64,000 nt of DNA from Defluviitoga tunisiensis. Lineage in GTDB: Bacteria; Thermotogota; Thermotogae; Petrotogales; Petrotogaceae. Made by a program: the position numbers and the translations under genes. The stretch spans positions 1,114,676 to 1,178,675 of the forward strand of contig NZ_LN824141.1 of assembly GCF_000953715.1 (NCBI RefSeq). The letters are read 5' to 3'. A model generated the notes under the pieces. It was given only the letters and a program-made list of their open reading frames with translations. It was not told the origin of the DNA and searched no databases. Of this stretch, positions 9,716 through 18,694 are shown piece after piece. Position 1 is the stretch's first letter. Every line of letters starts with the position of its first letter.

Positions 9716-10711
9716 TTAGATTTCGATTATTGCATAGGCAATTTTTTGCCTTTCATACGTATATGCAATCATTATTTTTGTTTCATCAATTATCTGAATC
9801 CATGGATAAGAGTATTCTTTATCTTGACTTTCTTCTAAAATTATTTCTTCGTTCCAGGTGTTTCCTCCGTCGCTTGACACAAAAATAGAAAGCTTTTCTC
9901 TTTTTCCCCAAAAACCTTCTTCAATATCAGATAATTTTCTAGGATCATGAGTGAGGTTTTCTTTATTGAGTCCTAATGGATTACAACAGCAAATTAGTAA
10001 ATCTCTTGTTTTTTCTAAAGCAAGTCTTGAATTGGGATTTGGTATGTTAATAGAAATAGTTGTACTCCATTTTTTATTTTCAAAATTGTATAGGGTTTTA
10101 TAGATAAAACCATCGCGAGTTCTTAGTAAAGAGAAGATCTGGCCATTCATTTCAACCATGTCTTGTTGAATATTACCTTTTTCAGTTTTTATTTCTCCAA
10201 TTTTTTCCCATTTGTTTGAAGAGATATTATTGGTGATGTATGGAGTACTTATCCATAGTTTTTCATTATACATTGGAAAGATAAACCTGTTATCACTCAA
10301 TTTAAGAATTTTAGTTCCAAACAAAAGATTTTCTCCTTGAAGAGAAAAAGGCTTTGGTTTTTTCCAAGAATACCCTTGATCATATGAGTCAGTATACCAT
10401 AAAGATGATTCTGTCCAATCTTTACCCTCCATTGCACAATAATATACCCTAAACGTTTTTTCAAATAAAACTGGTGCTGTATTGCCTAGAGATCGTGAAG
10501 GATCATGAATGAACAACTTAGGGGTATCCCATTTGTCCGCATTAATATCATATCTTGATGATAAAATATCTACATCTTTTTCTCCTTCCCAAGAACCAGC
10601 AAACCAGAAAGCAATTATTTCGTTGTCATTAATTTTACACAAACTCACAGAATGTGAACTAGGTTTAGATGGAATTTTATCAAAAACAAAGGATTTATTA
10701 ATAATTTTCAT
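9716..10711 (-). CDS. BNR-repeat sialidase-family protein, cytoplasmic
   Basis: A 331-residue predicted beta-propeller of the exo-alpha-sialidase/BNR_2 type. Two Asp-boxes are visible, SYDQGYSW near residue 110 and a canonical SSDGGNTW near residue 275. The protein begins ...SHSVSLCKINDNEIIAFWFAGS, which resembles the first blade of this superfamily. There is no signal peptide, so it should act on an imported glycoside inside the cell. Many members are not neuraminidases, and no sialate catabolic genes (nanE, nanK, nagA, nagB) occur nearby, so a glycosidase or lyase role on a deoxysugar-containing oligosaccharide is as likely. It lies between the isomerase-like gene (53 bp upstream) and the FGGY kinase. 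Confidence 0.7.
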   Translation of the reverse strand: MKIINKSFVFDKIPSKPSSHSVSLCKINDNEIIAFWFAGSWEGEKDVDILSSRYDINADKWDTPKLFIHDPSRSLGNTAPVLFEKTFRVYYCAMEGKDWTESSLWYTDSYDQGYSWKKPKPFSLQGENLLFGTKILKLSDNRFIFPMYNEKLWISTPYITNNISSNKWEKIGEIKTEKGNIQQDMVEMNGQIFSLLRTRDGFIYKTLYNFENKKWSTTISINIPNPNSRLALEKTRDLLICCCNPLGLNKENLTHDPRKLSDIEEGFWGKREKLSIFVSSDGGNTWNEEIILEESQDKEYSYPWIQIIDETKIMIAYTYERQKIAYAIIEI

Positions 10712-10764
10712 TTTTCACCTCAAATTTTCCATTTTCCTTGAACAAAAACATTTTTACGGACTTT

Positions 10765-12180
10765 TTAATCTAAAATTTGAAATGCTATACCTTTAACTTT
10801 ACAAAAATGTACTAATTCTTCAATATAATTTCCATAAACTCCGTGTATATGGTTACATGGATAATACTCAAGATAAGTATCTATTGTTGTGTCTAATTTG
10901 GCATATGCATGAGGCCATTCAATTTGTACTTGTTCACTAAGCCTTTTCTTTTCTTTGTCACTTAATTCTACAAATTCAGCAGGAACTATAGTCATGACAT
11001 ACTCTCCGTCTTGTCTAGCAAGTCTCGCAAGTGTAACCCTTCCTGGAGCTGCAAAATGTTTAACTGCTCCTCCTCCAGCTGGAAAATAAAAATCTTCAGG
11101 ATGTATAATTACATTTTTCAAGTTTTCTTCCGGATTGTTTGATTTCCCTGCAAAATAAGTTGCATGCTGTCCAGAATTTGCAAGGTCAAGCAATTTCTCT
11201 TCTTTGAAATAATGTCTGACATCAGCAAAAAGAACTGGGGTTTGTGCTATATGTTTGAATATTTCCATAGTCAATGCACCGTCCATATCGGTTTCGGTTG
11301 CAGCTACTATAGGTTCTTTTGGGCCATCAAAATCATAAGGATCGTTTAAAAATGCTTCGGCAATGTCCATTGTTGCGTAATTGTTTGTCATTTCTGGTTG
11401 GCCTTTGAATCCAACAAAGTCAAGTTCTTCTTCTTTAATTATTTCTAATGCAGCATAATACAATCCTATCTGTTTTTCTAAAATCGCAGGAGTTAGCCTT
11501 TTTCCATCATATTGAACGGTAGCATATCTTTCAAGCCACTCTCTTGCTTTCCTTTTCTTTTCAGTTGGAACTTTTTCTGCTTTTAAAACTAAAGCATATT
11601 GATCAATTTGCTCAACATCTATTCCAAATTCTTTCATCCATTGATCTCCATTTGCTGATGCTGTGTACATTCCCATAGGTCTTCCTCCAAACATGCCATA
11701 TCTTTCACCTTTTAATCTATGGGCAGCACTAGCTCCTCTAACGAACTTAAGTAATCTTTTCATAACTTCGGGATCTTCAGGCTCTCCCCATACCCTTTCA
11801 GGAAAAATTCCAATTTGTTCTAAAGCTCCAGCAGCTGCGAGCATACCTACCATTCCAGGATATTTTGGATTGATTTGTCCGTATATCAAATATGGACCAG
11901 GCGCATAAAGAGAAGCAATTACACTTAAATGTGGCCAACACCATATAGAATAATTGAAGATTGTCATTTCAACTTCAGCCTTCATCATTTCTTTTCCAGC
12001 TTTTTTAGCTTTAGAGGGTTTATTTACTATATCCGAAGCCCTAACAACTTCAATTTCATTAGTTCTTTCTAAAGCTTTTACCAATCTGTCTTCGAACTTC
12101 TTGTTCATTTCTAAAGTCTCTTCATGAACAAAATCTCTTCCATCTGAAAATGTGATTATACCAACTTTTCTTTTTTTCAT
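10765..12180 (-). CDS. L-fucose isomerase-family protein
   Basis: A 471-residue member of the L-fucose/L-arabinose isomerase superfamily (COG2407 type). Recognisable parts are VGIITFSDGRDFVHEET at the N-terminus, NYSIWCWPHLSVIASLYAPGPYLIYG, GMLAAAGALEQIG, the LDFVGFKGQPEMTNNYATMDIAEAF region, EPIVAATETDMDGALTM, and a late HFAAPGRVTLARLARQDGEY. It should interconvert an aldose with its ketose using Mn2+. The substrate is not fixed by sequence; with rhaB, an aldolase and a second FGGY kinase around it, L-rhamnose, L-fucose or a related 6-deoxyhexose is likely. The ATG start follows GGAGGTCGTACT. Confidence 0.75.
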   Translation of the reverse strand: MKKRKVGIITFSDGRDFVHEETLEMNKKFEDRLVKALERTNEIEVVRASDIVNKPSKAKKAGKEMMKAEVEMTIFNYSIWCWPHLSVIASLYAPGPYLIYGQINPKYPGMVGMLAAAGALEQIGIFPERVWGEPEDPEVMKRLLKFVRGASAAHRLKGERYGMFGGRPMGMYTASANGDQWMKEFGIDVEQIDQYALVLKAEKVPTEKKRKAREWLERYATVQYDGKRLTPAILEKQIGLYYAALEIIKEEELDFVGFKGQPEMTNNYATMDIAEAFLNDPYDFDGPKEPIVAATETDMDGALTMEIFKHIAQTPVLFADVRHYFKEEKLLDLANSGQHATYFAGKSNNPEENLKNVIIHPEDFYFPAGGGAVKHFAAPGRVTLARLARQDGEYVMTIVPAEFVELSDKEKKRLSEQVQIEWPHAYAKLDTTIDTYLEYYPCNHIHGVYGNYIEELVHFCKVKGIAFQILD

Positions 12181-12277
12181 AGTACGACCTCCTAAATGAT
12201 TATATTATCTAGATTTATTAAATTACAAAGAGAAAAATAAGACTTACTTTTTGTATATTTGAGATTTCAAAAACCGA

Positions 12278-13186
12278 TTATTCTAAAGGTTTTAAATTAA
12301 GAATTTGATCAAAAATTAATGAAAACTCTTTTTGTAATTTGTTTTTTTCCTCTTCACACAAATTTCTAAAAGGTCTTCTTACATATCCACCATCAATCTC
12401 TCTCAATTTCATCCCAGCTTTTATAGCAGGTATATTACCATATTTAAATAGTTTAGCAATTTCGTTTCCATATTGGTGAAAAAGTTTTGCAGTTTTATGG
12501 TCATTTTTTTTGAAAGATTTAAATACAGTAACAAATAATTCTGGAAAAATGTTTGCATTGCCCGAGACTAGGCCATCACATCCTAAGCATAACATAGGGT
12601 AGAAAAGTTGATCAGCACCAGTAAATACTTTAAAATTTGGATTTTGCAGTTTCAAATATTCTTGAATTCTCATCATATTATCAGAACTATATTTAATCCC
12701 TAATATATTATTTGTTTCTTCAATTAATTTTTTAATTACTTCAGGAGTAATATCATTTCCAGTGGCTGTTGGAAAGTTGTATAAGTATACAGGATAATCA
12801 TTTGGTACGTTTTTTGATAGTTCTAGGTAAAAATCAAAAATCTCTTTATCGCTCATTTTAAAGAAATAAGGGGTTATAGAAGTAATTGAATCAGCTCCAA
12901 TATCAACAGCATGTTTTGCTAGAGAAAATACTTCATTTATATTGCTACTTCCTACATGGACCATTATAGGTAACTTACCTTTTAATTCATCAACTACAAT
13001 TTCAGCCACTAATTTTCTTTCTTCTAAATTAAGCGATATTCCTTCTCCAGTCGTTCCTAAGATTAACAAACCATTCACTTGCTTGTTTAATTGAAACTTA
13101 CACAATTTTCTTAAACTAGATTCAACAATCTTTCCTTTTTCGTCAAAAGGCGTTACTAGAGCGGTAATTATACCTTCTAAATTCAT
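12278..13186 (-). CDS. DapA/NanA-superfamily aldolase
   Basis: A 302-residue TIM-barrel aldolase of the dihydrodipicolinate synthase / N-acetylneuraminate lyase family. It shows ALVTPF, the GTTGEGISLN loop, the catalytic Tyr in YLYNFP (Tyr136) and the Schiff-base Lys in GIKYSSDN (Lys165). The family includes DapA, NanA and several 2-keto-3-deoxy sugar-acid aldolases. Location inside a sugar import and breakdown operon argues against lysine synthesis and for cleavage of a 2-keto-3-deoxy acid. It lies between the isomerase-like gene (97 bp) and the importer permease genes (73 bp). The ATG start follows AGGTGTTATAA. Confidence 0.75.
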   Translation of the reverse strand: MNLEGIITALVTPFDEKGKIVESSLRKLCKFQLNKQVNGLLILGTTGEGISLNLEERKLVAEIVVDELKGKLPIMVHVGSSNINEVFSLAKHAVDIGADSITSITPYFFKMSDKEIFDFYLELSKNVPNDYPVYLYNFPTATGNDITPEVIKKLIEETNNILGIKYSSDNMMRIQEYLKLQNPNFKVFTGADQLFYPMLCLGCDGLVSGNANIFPELFVTVFKSFKKNDHKTAKLFHQYGNEIAKLFKYGNIPAIKAGMKLREIDGGYVRRPFRNLCEEEKNKLQKEFSLIFDQILNLKPLE

Positions 13187-13259
13187 TTATAACACCTACC
13201 AATATAATTTTTATAAAAACTGTTAATATATATAATTATCAAATATTTTTCCCTAATAC

Positions 13260-14081
13260 TTATTTGGTAACTCCTGACCAACTCATTCCTTTTATAATTT
13301 GTTTTCTTAATAATGCAAAAACTATCATTACAGGGATAGAAGCTAAAAAAGCAGCTGCCATAAGCAATCCATATTCTATATCATATGCACCTTGCAACAT
13401 ATTTAATCCAATAGGAAGAGTAAATTTACCAATTCTTTGAAGTGCTATCAAACTCCAAAAATATTCGTTCCAGCTAAAAATGAACATGTATATTGCTAAA
13501 GCTGCAAGAGCAGGTCCGGAAATCGGAACTATAATGCGAAAAAGTATATCCATCCTATTGCATCCGTCAATTCTTGCTGCGTCCTCTAATTCACTAGGTA
13601 ATCCTATAAAAAATTGACGTAGTAAAAAAACGCTTATTGGCATGGCGGTAATTGGTAAAATAACTGCAATTAATTTGTTTAAAAGGTTTAAATTATTCAT
13701 TAGAAAGTACAAAGGGACAGCATTAATTTGCCAAGGGATTAACATACTCGCCAGTAAGATAATAAAAATCACATCTCGACCTTTCCACTCAATTCTTGAA
13801 AAAGAATAAGCAGCAAGAATTGATAAAAAAAGTGAAAATAAAGTAGATAATCCTGAGACTATTATACTGTTCAATAACCATGTACCAAATGGCCAATTGT
13901 TGATCACATCTTTAATATGTTGTAAAGTAAATTTTTCAGGGAGCCATTTTGGAGGGGTTGTAAAAATTTCAGGTGTCGGTTTTATCGCTGTATCAATCAT
14001 CCATAATACAGGAATCAACCATAATATGGAAAATATTATCATTATTATATCCAAGATTTTGGATTCTTCGTTTTTCTTCAA
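13260..14081 (-). CDS. Sugar ABC transporter permease, MalG type
   Basis: A 273-residue inner-membrane permease with about six hydrophobic helices and the EAA coupling loop LEDAARIDGCNRMDILFRIIVP that docks to the ATPase. The C-terminus KGMSWSGVTK is typical of MalG-like subunits. It pairs with the MalF-type gene 16 bp upstream and the binding protein at 15047-16303. No ATPase subunit is present, as is common where one MsmK-like ATPase serves several CUT1 importers. The start is TTG behind a strong AGGAGGTGATC. Confidence 0.88.
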   Translation of the reverse strand: MKKNEESKILDIIMIIFSILWLIPVLWMIDTAIKPTPEIFTTPPKWLPEKFTLQHIKDVINNWPFGTWLLNSIIVSGLSTLFSLFLSILAAYSFSRIEWKGRDVIFIILLASMLIPWQINAVPLYFLMNNLNLLNKLIAVILPITAMPISVFLLRQFFIGLPSELEDAARIDGCNRMDILFRIIVPISGPALAALAIYMFIFSWNEYFWSLIALQRIGKFTLPIGLNMLQGAYDIEYGLLMAAAFLASIPVMIVFALLRKQIIKGMSWSGVTK

Positions 14082-14097
14082 TTAGATCACCTCCTAA

Positions 14098-14976
14098 TTA
14101 TTGTTGAACGTCCTTTCCCATAAATCTTAAAGCTATAAGTGTAAAAATAAATATTATTACAAAAAGTATAAAACCAATAGCCGCTGCTCTTCCCATTCTA
14201 AAATAGGAGAAAGCTTCTTTATATAACAATAAAGCAAGTACTTCTGAAGACCTTCCAGGACCTCCTTCAGTCATTATCATAACTTGTCCTAGTACATCAA
14301 AACCTGATATTACTGTTAATACAGTGGTGAAAAGAAATTGTGGTCTAATAAGTGGAAATAGTATTTTAAACATGATTTGACGCTTGTTAGCTCCATCTAT
14401 AGTTGCAGCTTCTACAATTTCGACGGGTTGGCTTTCTAAGGCTGCTCTAAAAATAGTCATTCTATACCCCATTAACCACCATGAACTAGCTAGAGCAATT
14501 GCTGGGATTACCCAAATTGGGTTATTTAAAAACTGAGGGGGGTTTGTTATTCCGATCATTTTTAAAGATTCAGTGATAAGTCCAAAATCAGGATCAAAGA
14601 GCCATTTCCAAATAAGACTTATTATAGAGACATTCAAAAGATATGGGAAGAAAAGGGCGCTTTCAACAAAAGCCTTTGCTTTTCCTTTAGAAAAATACAA
14701 GTAAAATGCAAATAACAAAGCTAATATTAGGGTCATTGGAATCATGATAAGTGCAAACTCAAAAGTATTTACAAAAGCATTCCAAAATCTTTGACTACTA
14801 AATAAATATTTATAATTACCGAAGCCAATAAATTCGGATCCTCGCAGCGGATCCCAGTTATGTAAACTAATAATGAAACCAGAAATGACTGGCCATAATG
14901 TAAAAACACCCCATATTATCATAAATGGAAGAGCAAAAAGCATTCCACTCCATTGATCTCTAACAGCTTTTTTCAA
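14098..14976 (-). CDS. Sugar ABC transporter permease, MalF type
   Basis: A 292-residue CUT1 permease: N-terminal LFALPFMIIWGVFTLWPVISG, GFGNYKYLF, and the EAA loop VEIVEAATIDGANKRQIMFKILFPLIRP. The VMIMTEGGPGRSSEVLALLLY segment is characteristic of MalF-like subunits. It forms the channel with the MalG-type subunit downstream. The start is TTG behind AGGTGGTTTAG. A strong 36-bp palindrome separates it from the binding-protein gene, probably lowering permease expression relative to the binding protein. Confidence 0.88.
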   Translation of the reverse strand: MKKAVRDQWSGMLFALPFMIIWGVFTLWPVISGFIISLHNWDPLRGSEFIGFGNYKYLFSSQRFWNAFVNTFEFALIMIPMTLILALLFAFYLYFSKGKAKAFVESALFFPYLLNVSIISLIWKWLFDPDFGLITESLKMIGITNPPQFLNNPIWVIPAIALASSWWLMGYRMTIFRAALESQPVEIVEAATIDGANKRQIMFKILFPLIRPQFLFTTVLTVISGFDVLGQVMIMTEGGPGRSSEVLALLLYKEAFSYFRMGRAAAIGFILFVIIFIFTLIALRFMGKDVQQ

Positions 14977-15002
14977 CTAAACCACCTCACGAAATTCATA
15001 TT

Positions 15003-15038
15003 AAATTGAAGAGGTAAGAATTCTTACCTCTTCAATTT
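15003..15038 (-). terminator. Perfect 36-bp palindrome after the binding-protein gene
   Basis: Two perfect 18-bp arms centred on GAATTC lie 9 bp beyond the stop of the binding-protein gene and before the permeases. On the minus strand a TTTAATAT tract follows. This position fits a partial terminator or mRNA 3'-end stabiliser that lets the binding protein be made in excess. Confidence 0.75.
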
Positions 15039-15046
15039 GAAAAAGA

Positions 15047-16303
15047 CTAATTTTCAGACAGAATTCTATTACATTCGGCTTCCGCTCTTTTTAGGGCTTC
15101 TGAAGGAGTGATAGTTCCATTATACGCTTGTTGAACATATACTTGTATGGCATCTTCTAACTCCGCTGCTTTAACATGATTTGGTGGATAGTGTAGGTAA
15201 CCCTCTTCAGCCATCTGACTAAATACATTTAGACTTTTTTCCCAAACAGGGGCATTTAATAGTTCTGAAGATGTTCTTGAGTTATTGTAAGCGGGTATAT
15301 GACCACCAAACATTCCCCACATGTAACTTAAGTCAGTAATTCTTCTTATTAATTCGATAGCTTGTTCATACATTTGTGGGTTGTTTGCAGCTTGTTTTGG
15401 AATTACAAGATTATGACTATTACCCCAAGTTGCTGGTTTGTCAAAAATTGTTGGTACTTTTGCAACTCCATAATTGATTTTTGCTTCCTCAGCAGAGTAG
15501 TAATACCAATTTCCAGCAAACAATATACCCAACTGACCTGAAGCAAATTGTTTAAAACCATCTGTACCTTTAGTATTCCAACCCCATTTTTGAACGCTGT
15601 CTACTAAATATTGAAGAGCTTTTATGCCTTTTTCATTATTGAAAGTAGCTTTTGAGTAATTTTCATCAAATAATTCTCCACCTTGCTGCCAGTATAAAAT
15701 GTACCAAGCTCTCATTAACTTTCTCGCTACACCATCTTCTGCGAAATGTACAGCATAGTATCCGGCATCTTTTATTTTTTCAGCAGCATATTTAAGTTCT
15801 TCTGCATTAGTTGGTGGTTTATCTGGATCAAGTCCTGCTTTTACAAAAATATCCTTGTTATACCACATTGCCCACATATGTGTGTCTAAAGGAATTCCGT
15901 AATGTAAATCATCAAAAGTTGAAGAATCCCATACGTCTGTCAAAAAGTCTTCTCTTTTGAATCCGGACTTTTCAAGTAAGTTTCCAGCAGAAGATGCATT
16001 CAAAGGTGTTAAAGCATCTCTCATAGAAGGAAACATGTTTGAGTGAACAACTCCAACTTGAGGAGCATTTCCAGCAACAACTTGATTTATCAGTTGGGCA
16101 TAATAATTTTCCCATGCACCTTGAACCAAAACTACAAAAATGTCATCAGACTCTTGATTGATTCTTTGGACGATCTTTTCCATAGCTTGTGCATCTCCAC
16201 TATGAAATAGAGTAGTGTAATATAGAGTAGTTTTTTCAGCTGCAAATGAAAAAGACAGCATTAACATTAACAAACTAACCAACAACAACTTTTTGAATCT
16301 CAT
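15047..16303 (-). CDS. Extracellular sugar-binding protein (family 1)
   Basis: I place the start at ATG 16303 (418 residues) because GGAGGTGAAACT precedes it and the protein then opens with a lipid-free signal peptide, RFKKLLLVSLLMLMLSFSFA. The body is a MalE-like family 1 solute-binding protein: an early TTLYYTTLFHSGDAQAMEKI, then YGIPLDTHMWAMWYNKDIF, GQLGILFAGNWYY, and an ALKRAEAECNRIL tail. It would deliver an oligosaccharide or sugar to the MalF/MalG-type permeases downstream. The ligand is unknown. It follows the LacI-type regulator gene by 129 bp. Confidence 0.88.
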   Translation of the reverse strand: MRFKKLLLVSLLMLMLSFSFAAEKTTLYYTTLFHSGDAQAMEKIVQRINQESDDIFVVLVQGAWENYYAQLINQVVAGNAPQVGVVHSNMFPSMRDALTPLNASSAGNLLEKSGFKREDFLTDVWDSSTFDDLHYGIPLDTHMWAMWYNKDIFVKAGLDPDKPPTNAEELKYAAEKIKDAGYYAVHFAEDGVARKLMRAWYILYWQQGGELFDENYSKATFNNEKGIKALQYLVDSVQKWGWNTKGTDGFKQFASGQLGILFAGNWYYYSAEEAKINYGVAKVPTIFDKPATWGNSHNLVIPKQAANNPQMYEQAIELIRRITDLSYMWGMFGGHIPAYNNSRTSSELLNAPVWEKSLNVFSQMAEEGYLHYPPNHVKAAELEDAIQVYVQQAYNGTITPSEALKRAEAECNRILSEN

Positions 16304-16432
16304 AGTTTCACCTCCAAATAATATAGACTTACCAAAGATCTTACACATAAGTTAAAACCCAAAACTTAGTAACATCCAACGCTATTAGTTATACAAAATA
16401 TTGTTATGAACATTAATAATTTTCTACTAGAT

Positions 16433-17458
16433 TCATTTTAAATTCTTAACTGATCCTCTTTTTATTAATTCTGCTTTTAAAACAACTTTCATAGGTTTAG
16501 CAAATCTGTCTTCTATGCGAGACAACAAAGCAGTAGCAGCTATCTTACCTATTTCTAAAATGGGTTGTTTGATAGTTGTTAAGGGAGGGTCTATTAACTC
16601 ATTTTCAGGGGTGTCATCAAATCCAATTAAAGAAAGTTTATCAGGAATTTTTACATTAAGTTTTCGAGATGAAGATACTATATTCTTTGTAATATTATTA
16701 TTTGTAGCTATTATTGCAGAAGGTAAATTATTTTTATCTTTGAGCATTTTTAAAATATCAAATGCCTTTTCATGCGGATATATATCTTCGCAGATCCATT
16801 CTTTCCTTGTTTGAATATTAAGTAATTCACAACCCTTTAAAAATCCTTTTAGCCTTTCTTCTATTGTGAATACACCTTTTTTAGAAAGAAAAATAGAGAC
16901 ATTTTCATGACCATTTTCTTTTAGATGCATTAAAGCTTGGATAATTGCATCTTGGTTATCAACGATAACATAATCAAATTGTTCTTGATTGTAAAACATT
17001 CTGTCATAGAAAACAATTGGCACACCCATTTTGTAGAAATTATTATAGAGTTTTAAATTACTTTTACCGTTTTTTTCTGTTATTGGAGAAGATAAAATAC
17101 CGTCTACTCCTTGACTAACCATCCAATTTAAATATGTTTTCTCTTTATCCGCGCTTTCATCAACAGAGCTGAGTAGAATTTTATACTCCCTAGGAAATAA
17201 TACATCTTCAACACCTTTTAGAAAATCTAAAAAGAAAGGGTTTCTTATATCAAAAGCTATTATTCCAATAATTTTTGATTTCGAATTTTTCAAACTTTGG
17301 GCAGATAAATTCTTCATATACCCCATTTCCTCCGCAGTTTCTAGAACTTTTTTCCGCAACTCTTCACTTGCACCCGGTTTTCCCGATAAGGCTCTAGATA
17401 CGGTTGAAGGAGATATATTTAATACTTTAGCTATATCTTTAATGGTCGGCCTATCCAT
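16433..17458 (-). CDS. LacI-family transcriptional repressor of the deoxysugar locus
   Basis: A 341-residue LacI/GalR regulator. Residues ~5-26 are the helix-turn-helix (IKDIAKVLNISPSTVSRALSG) and hinge helix, followed by a sugar-sensing core (SKIIGIIAFDIRNPFFLDFLKG, LSLIGFDDTPENELIDPPLTTI). It lies immediately upstream of the importer and catabolic genes on the same strand and probably represses them until the sugar or a phosphorylated derivative binds. A GCAATCGTTTGC palindrome 27 bp upstream of its start suggests autoregulation. The ATG follows GGAGGAAACTTA. Confidence 0.88.
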   Translation of the reverse strand: MDRPTIKDIAKVLNISPSTVSRALSGKPGASEELRKKVLETAEEMGYMKNLSAQSLKNSKSKIIGIIAFDIRNPFFLDFLKGVEDVLFPREYKILLSSVDESADKEKTYLNWMVSQGVDGILSSPITEKNGKSNLKLYNNFYKMGVPIVFYDRMFYNQEQFDYVIVDNQDAIIQALMHLKENGHENVSIFLSKKGVFTIEERLKGFLKGCELLNIQTRKEWICEDIYPHEKAFDILKMLKDKNNLPSAIIATNNNITKNIVSSSRKLNVKIPDKLSLIGFDDTPENELIDPPLTTIKQPILEIGKIAATALLSRIEDRFAKPMKVVLKAELIKRGSVKNLK

Positions 17459-17833
17459 TAAGTTTCCTCCTTAGCATTTTTTAAGCAATCGTTTGCGTTT
17501 CATTATCAACATTATACATTACTAAAAAATAAAAACAAAATTAACTCTAGAGCAGGAAAATGAATTTATTTTAATTTAATTTAACTTAATTGCCAATAAC
17601 TATGTTTTTTGGATTAAATTGAATTATTTATTTGAAATAAAATAAAAACTTCTTGTAAGATAAATTTTCAGTGAAGAAAATAGTCAAATGAGTATCTAGG
17701 AAGAGAATCTCTGCTAAAAGAACACTCATTTTTGAATAAGTAAGAAAAATAGAAGATGAGACAACTTAAAATAAGCATTTTCTCTGTTCTAAATGCCTAA
17801 CTAAATAATTACTATATTCACATATAATACAGT
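17459..17833. other. Intergenic region between regulator and second permease pair
   Basis: About 375 bp. It carries the candidate LacI operator at 17485-17496 and, near 17698-17740, a weak ATGAGT...ACTCAT inverted repeat that could end the upstream permease transcript. I see no other coding or RNA feature. Confidence 0.5.
17485..17496. promoter_or_regulatory. Candidate LacI-type operator
   Basis: GCAATCGTTTGC is a 12-bp palindrome with one mismatched pair and a central CG, the usual LacI/GalR operator architecture. It lies 27 bp upstream of the regulator start. No second copy was recognised in the locus, so the assignment is tentative. Confidence 0.45.
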
Positions 17834-18694
17834 TTAACCTTTAACGGATCCTGCCAATATTCCTTTAACGAAGTATTTCTGCAAAGACAGGAAAACAATT
17901 AGTGGAACTACCATTGAGATAAACGCTGCAGCAGTCAAAAGATGCCAATTTTGACCATAAGAACCAACCATATTAGCCAAAACAACAGTAAGTGGAGCAA
18001 CGTCTTTTGTTCCCCCTAAATATATTAAAGCAACAAGAAGATCATTCCATACCCATAGAAATTGAAATATCACTAGTGAGGCAATTGCTGGTACAGATAA
18101 TGGTAATGCCAATTTATAAAAAGATGTCCACAGAGAAGCCCCATCTATACGCGCTGAATCAAAAAGATCATTTGGTAAAGATACGAAAAAATTGTGCAAC
18201 ATAAAAATAGCAAATGGCAAACCATATGCTGTATGTGCGAACCACAATCCCACAAAAGTCCCGGACAACTTTAATTTGTTATACAATCTCAAAATAGGTA
18301 TAAAAGTTAATTGTAAAGGAACCACTAAAAGTCCAACTATGAGTGAATAGATCAAACTTTTACCTTTAAACTCTATTTTAGCTAATCCAAAAGCTGCAAA
18401 AGCTCCTATTATTACTGGTAATAATGTTCCAAATATTGTAATCATAAAACTGTTTTTGAAAGCTGTTCCCAACCCAGCTTTTGTTATCACTTCTTTATAA
18501 TTATTCAAAGTGAATTGTGTAAACTTTAAGGGACTGTTGAAAACAGTCCACCAACCAGTTTTTGATACTTCCTGAGCGGGCCTAAAGGAGGTTATTAATA
18601 ATCCAAGTGTCGGCAAAATCCATATTAACATCATAAAAATGATAAAAATATGCAGTAAAATTCTTGCCACCTTTATCTTTTTTTTAGCCTTCAT
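17834..18694 (-). CDS. Sugar ABC transporter permease, MalG type
   Basis: A 286-residue CUT1 permease: ILHIFIIFMMLIWILPTLGL, then TGWWTVFNSPLKFTQFTLNNY, and the EAA loop LFDSARIDGASLWTSFYKLALPLSVPA, ending GILAGSVKG. The segment GWW(T)VF...NY resembles alpha-glucoside (AglG-like) permeases. It shares one base with the stop of the MalF-type gene upstream (TGATG), so the two were translated together. That partner is truncated and frameshifted and no binding protein precedes it, so this subunit is probably an orphan despite an intact reading frame. Confidence 0.8.
   Translation of the reverse strand: MKAKKKIKVARILLHIFIIFMMLIWILPTLGLLITSFRPAQEVSKTGWWTVFNSPLKFTQFTLNNYKEVITKAGLGTAFKNSFMITIFGTLLPVIIGAFAAFGLAKIEFKGKSLIYSLIVGLLVVPLQLTFIPILRLYNKLKLSGTFVGLWFAHTAYGLPFAIFMLHNFFVSLPNDLFDSARIDGASLWTSFYKLALPLSVPAIASLVIFQFLWVWNDLLVALIYLGGTKDVAPLTVVLANMVGSYGQNWHLLTAAAFISMVVPLIVFLSLQKYFVKGILAGSVKG

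Noticed and set aside
9716-13186. A sialic acid catabolic operon (BNR protein plus NanA-like lyase)
   Set aside because: No nanE, nanK, nagA, nagB or TRAP transporter nearby; neighbours are deoxysugar kinases, an isomerase and an aldolase.
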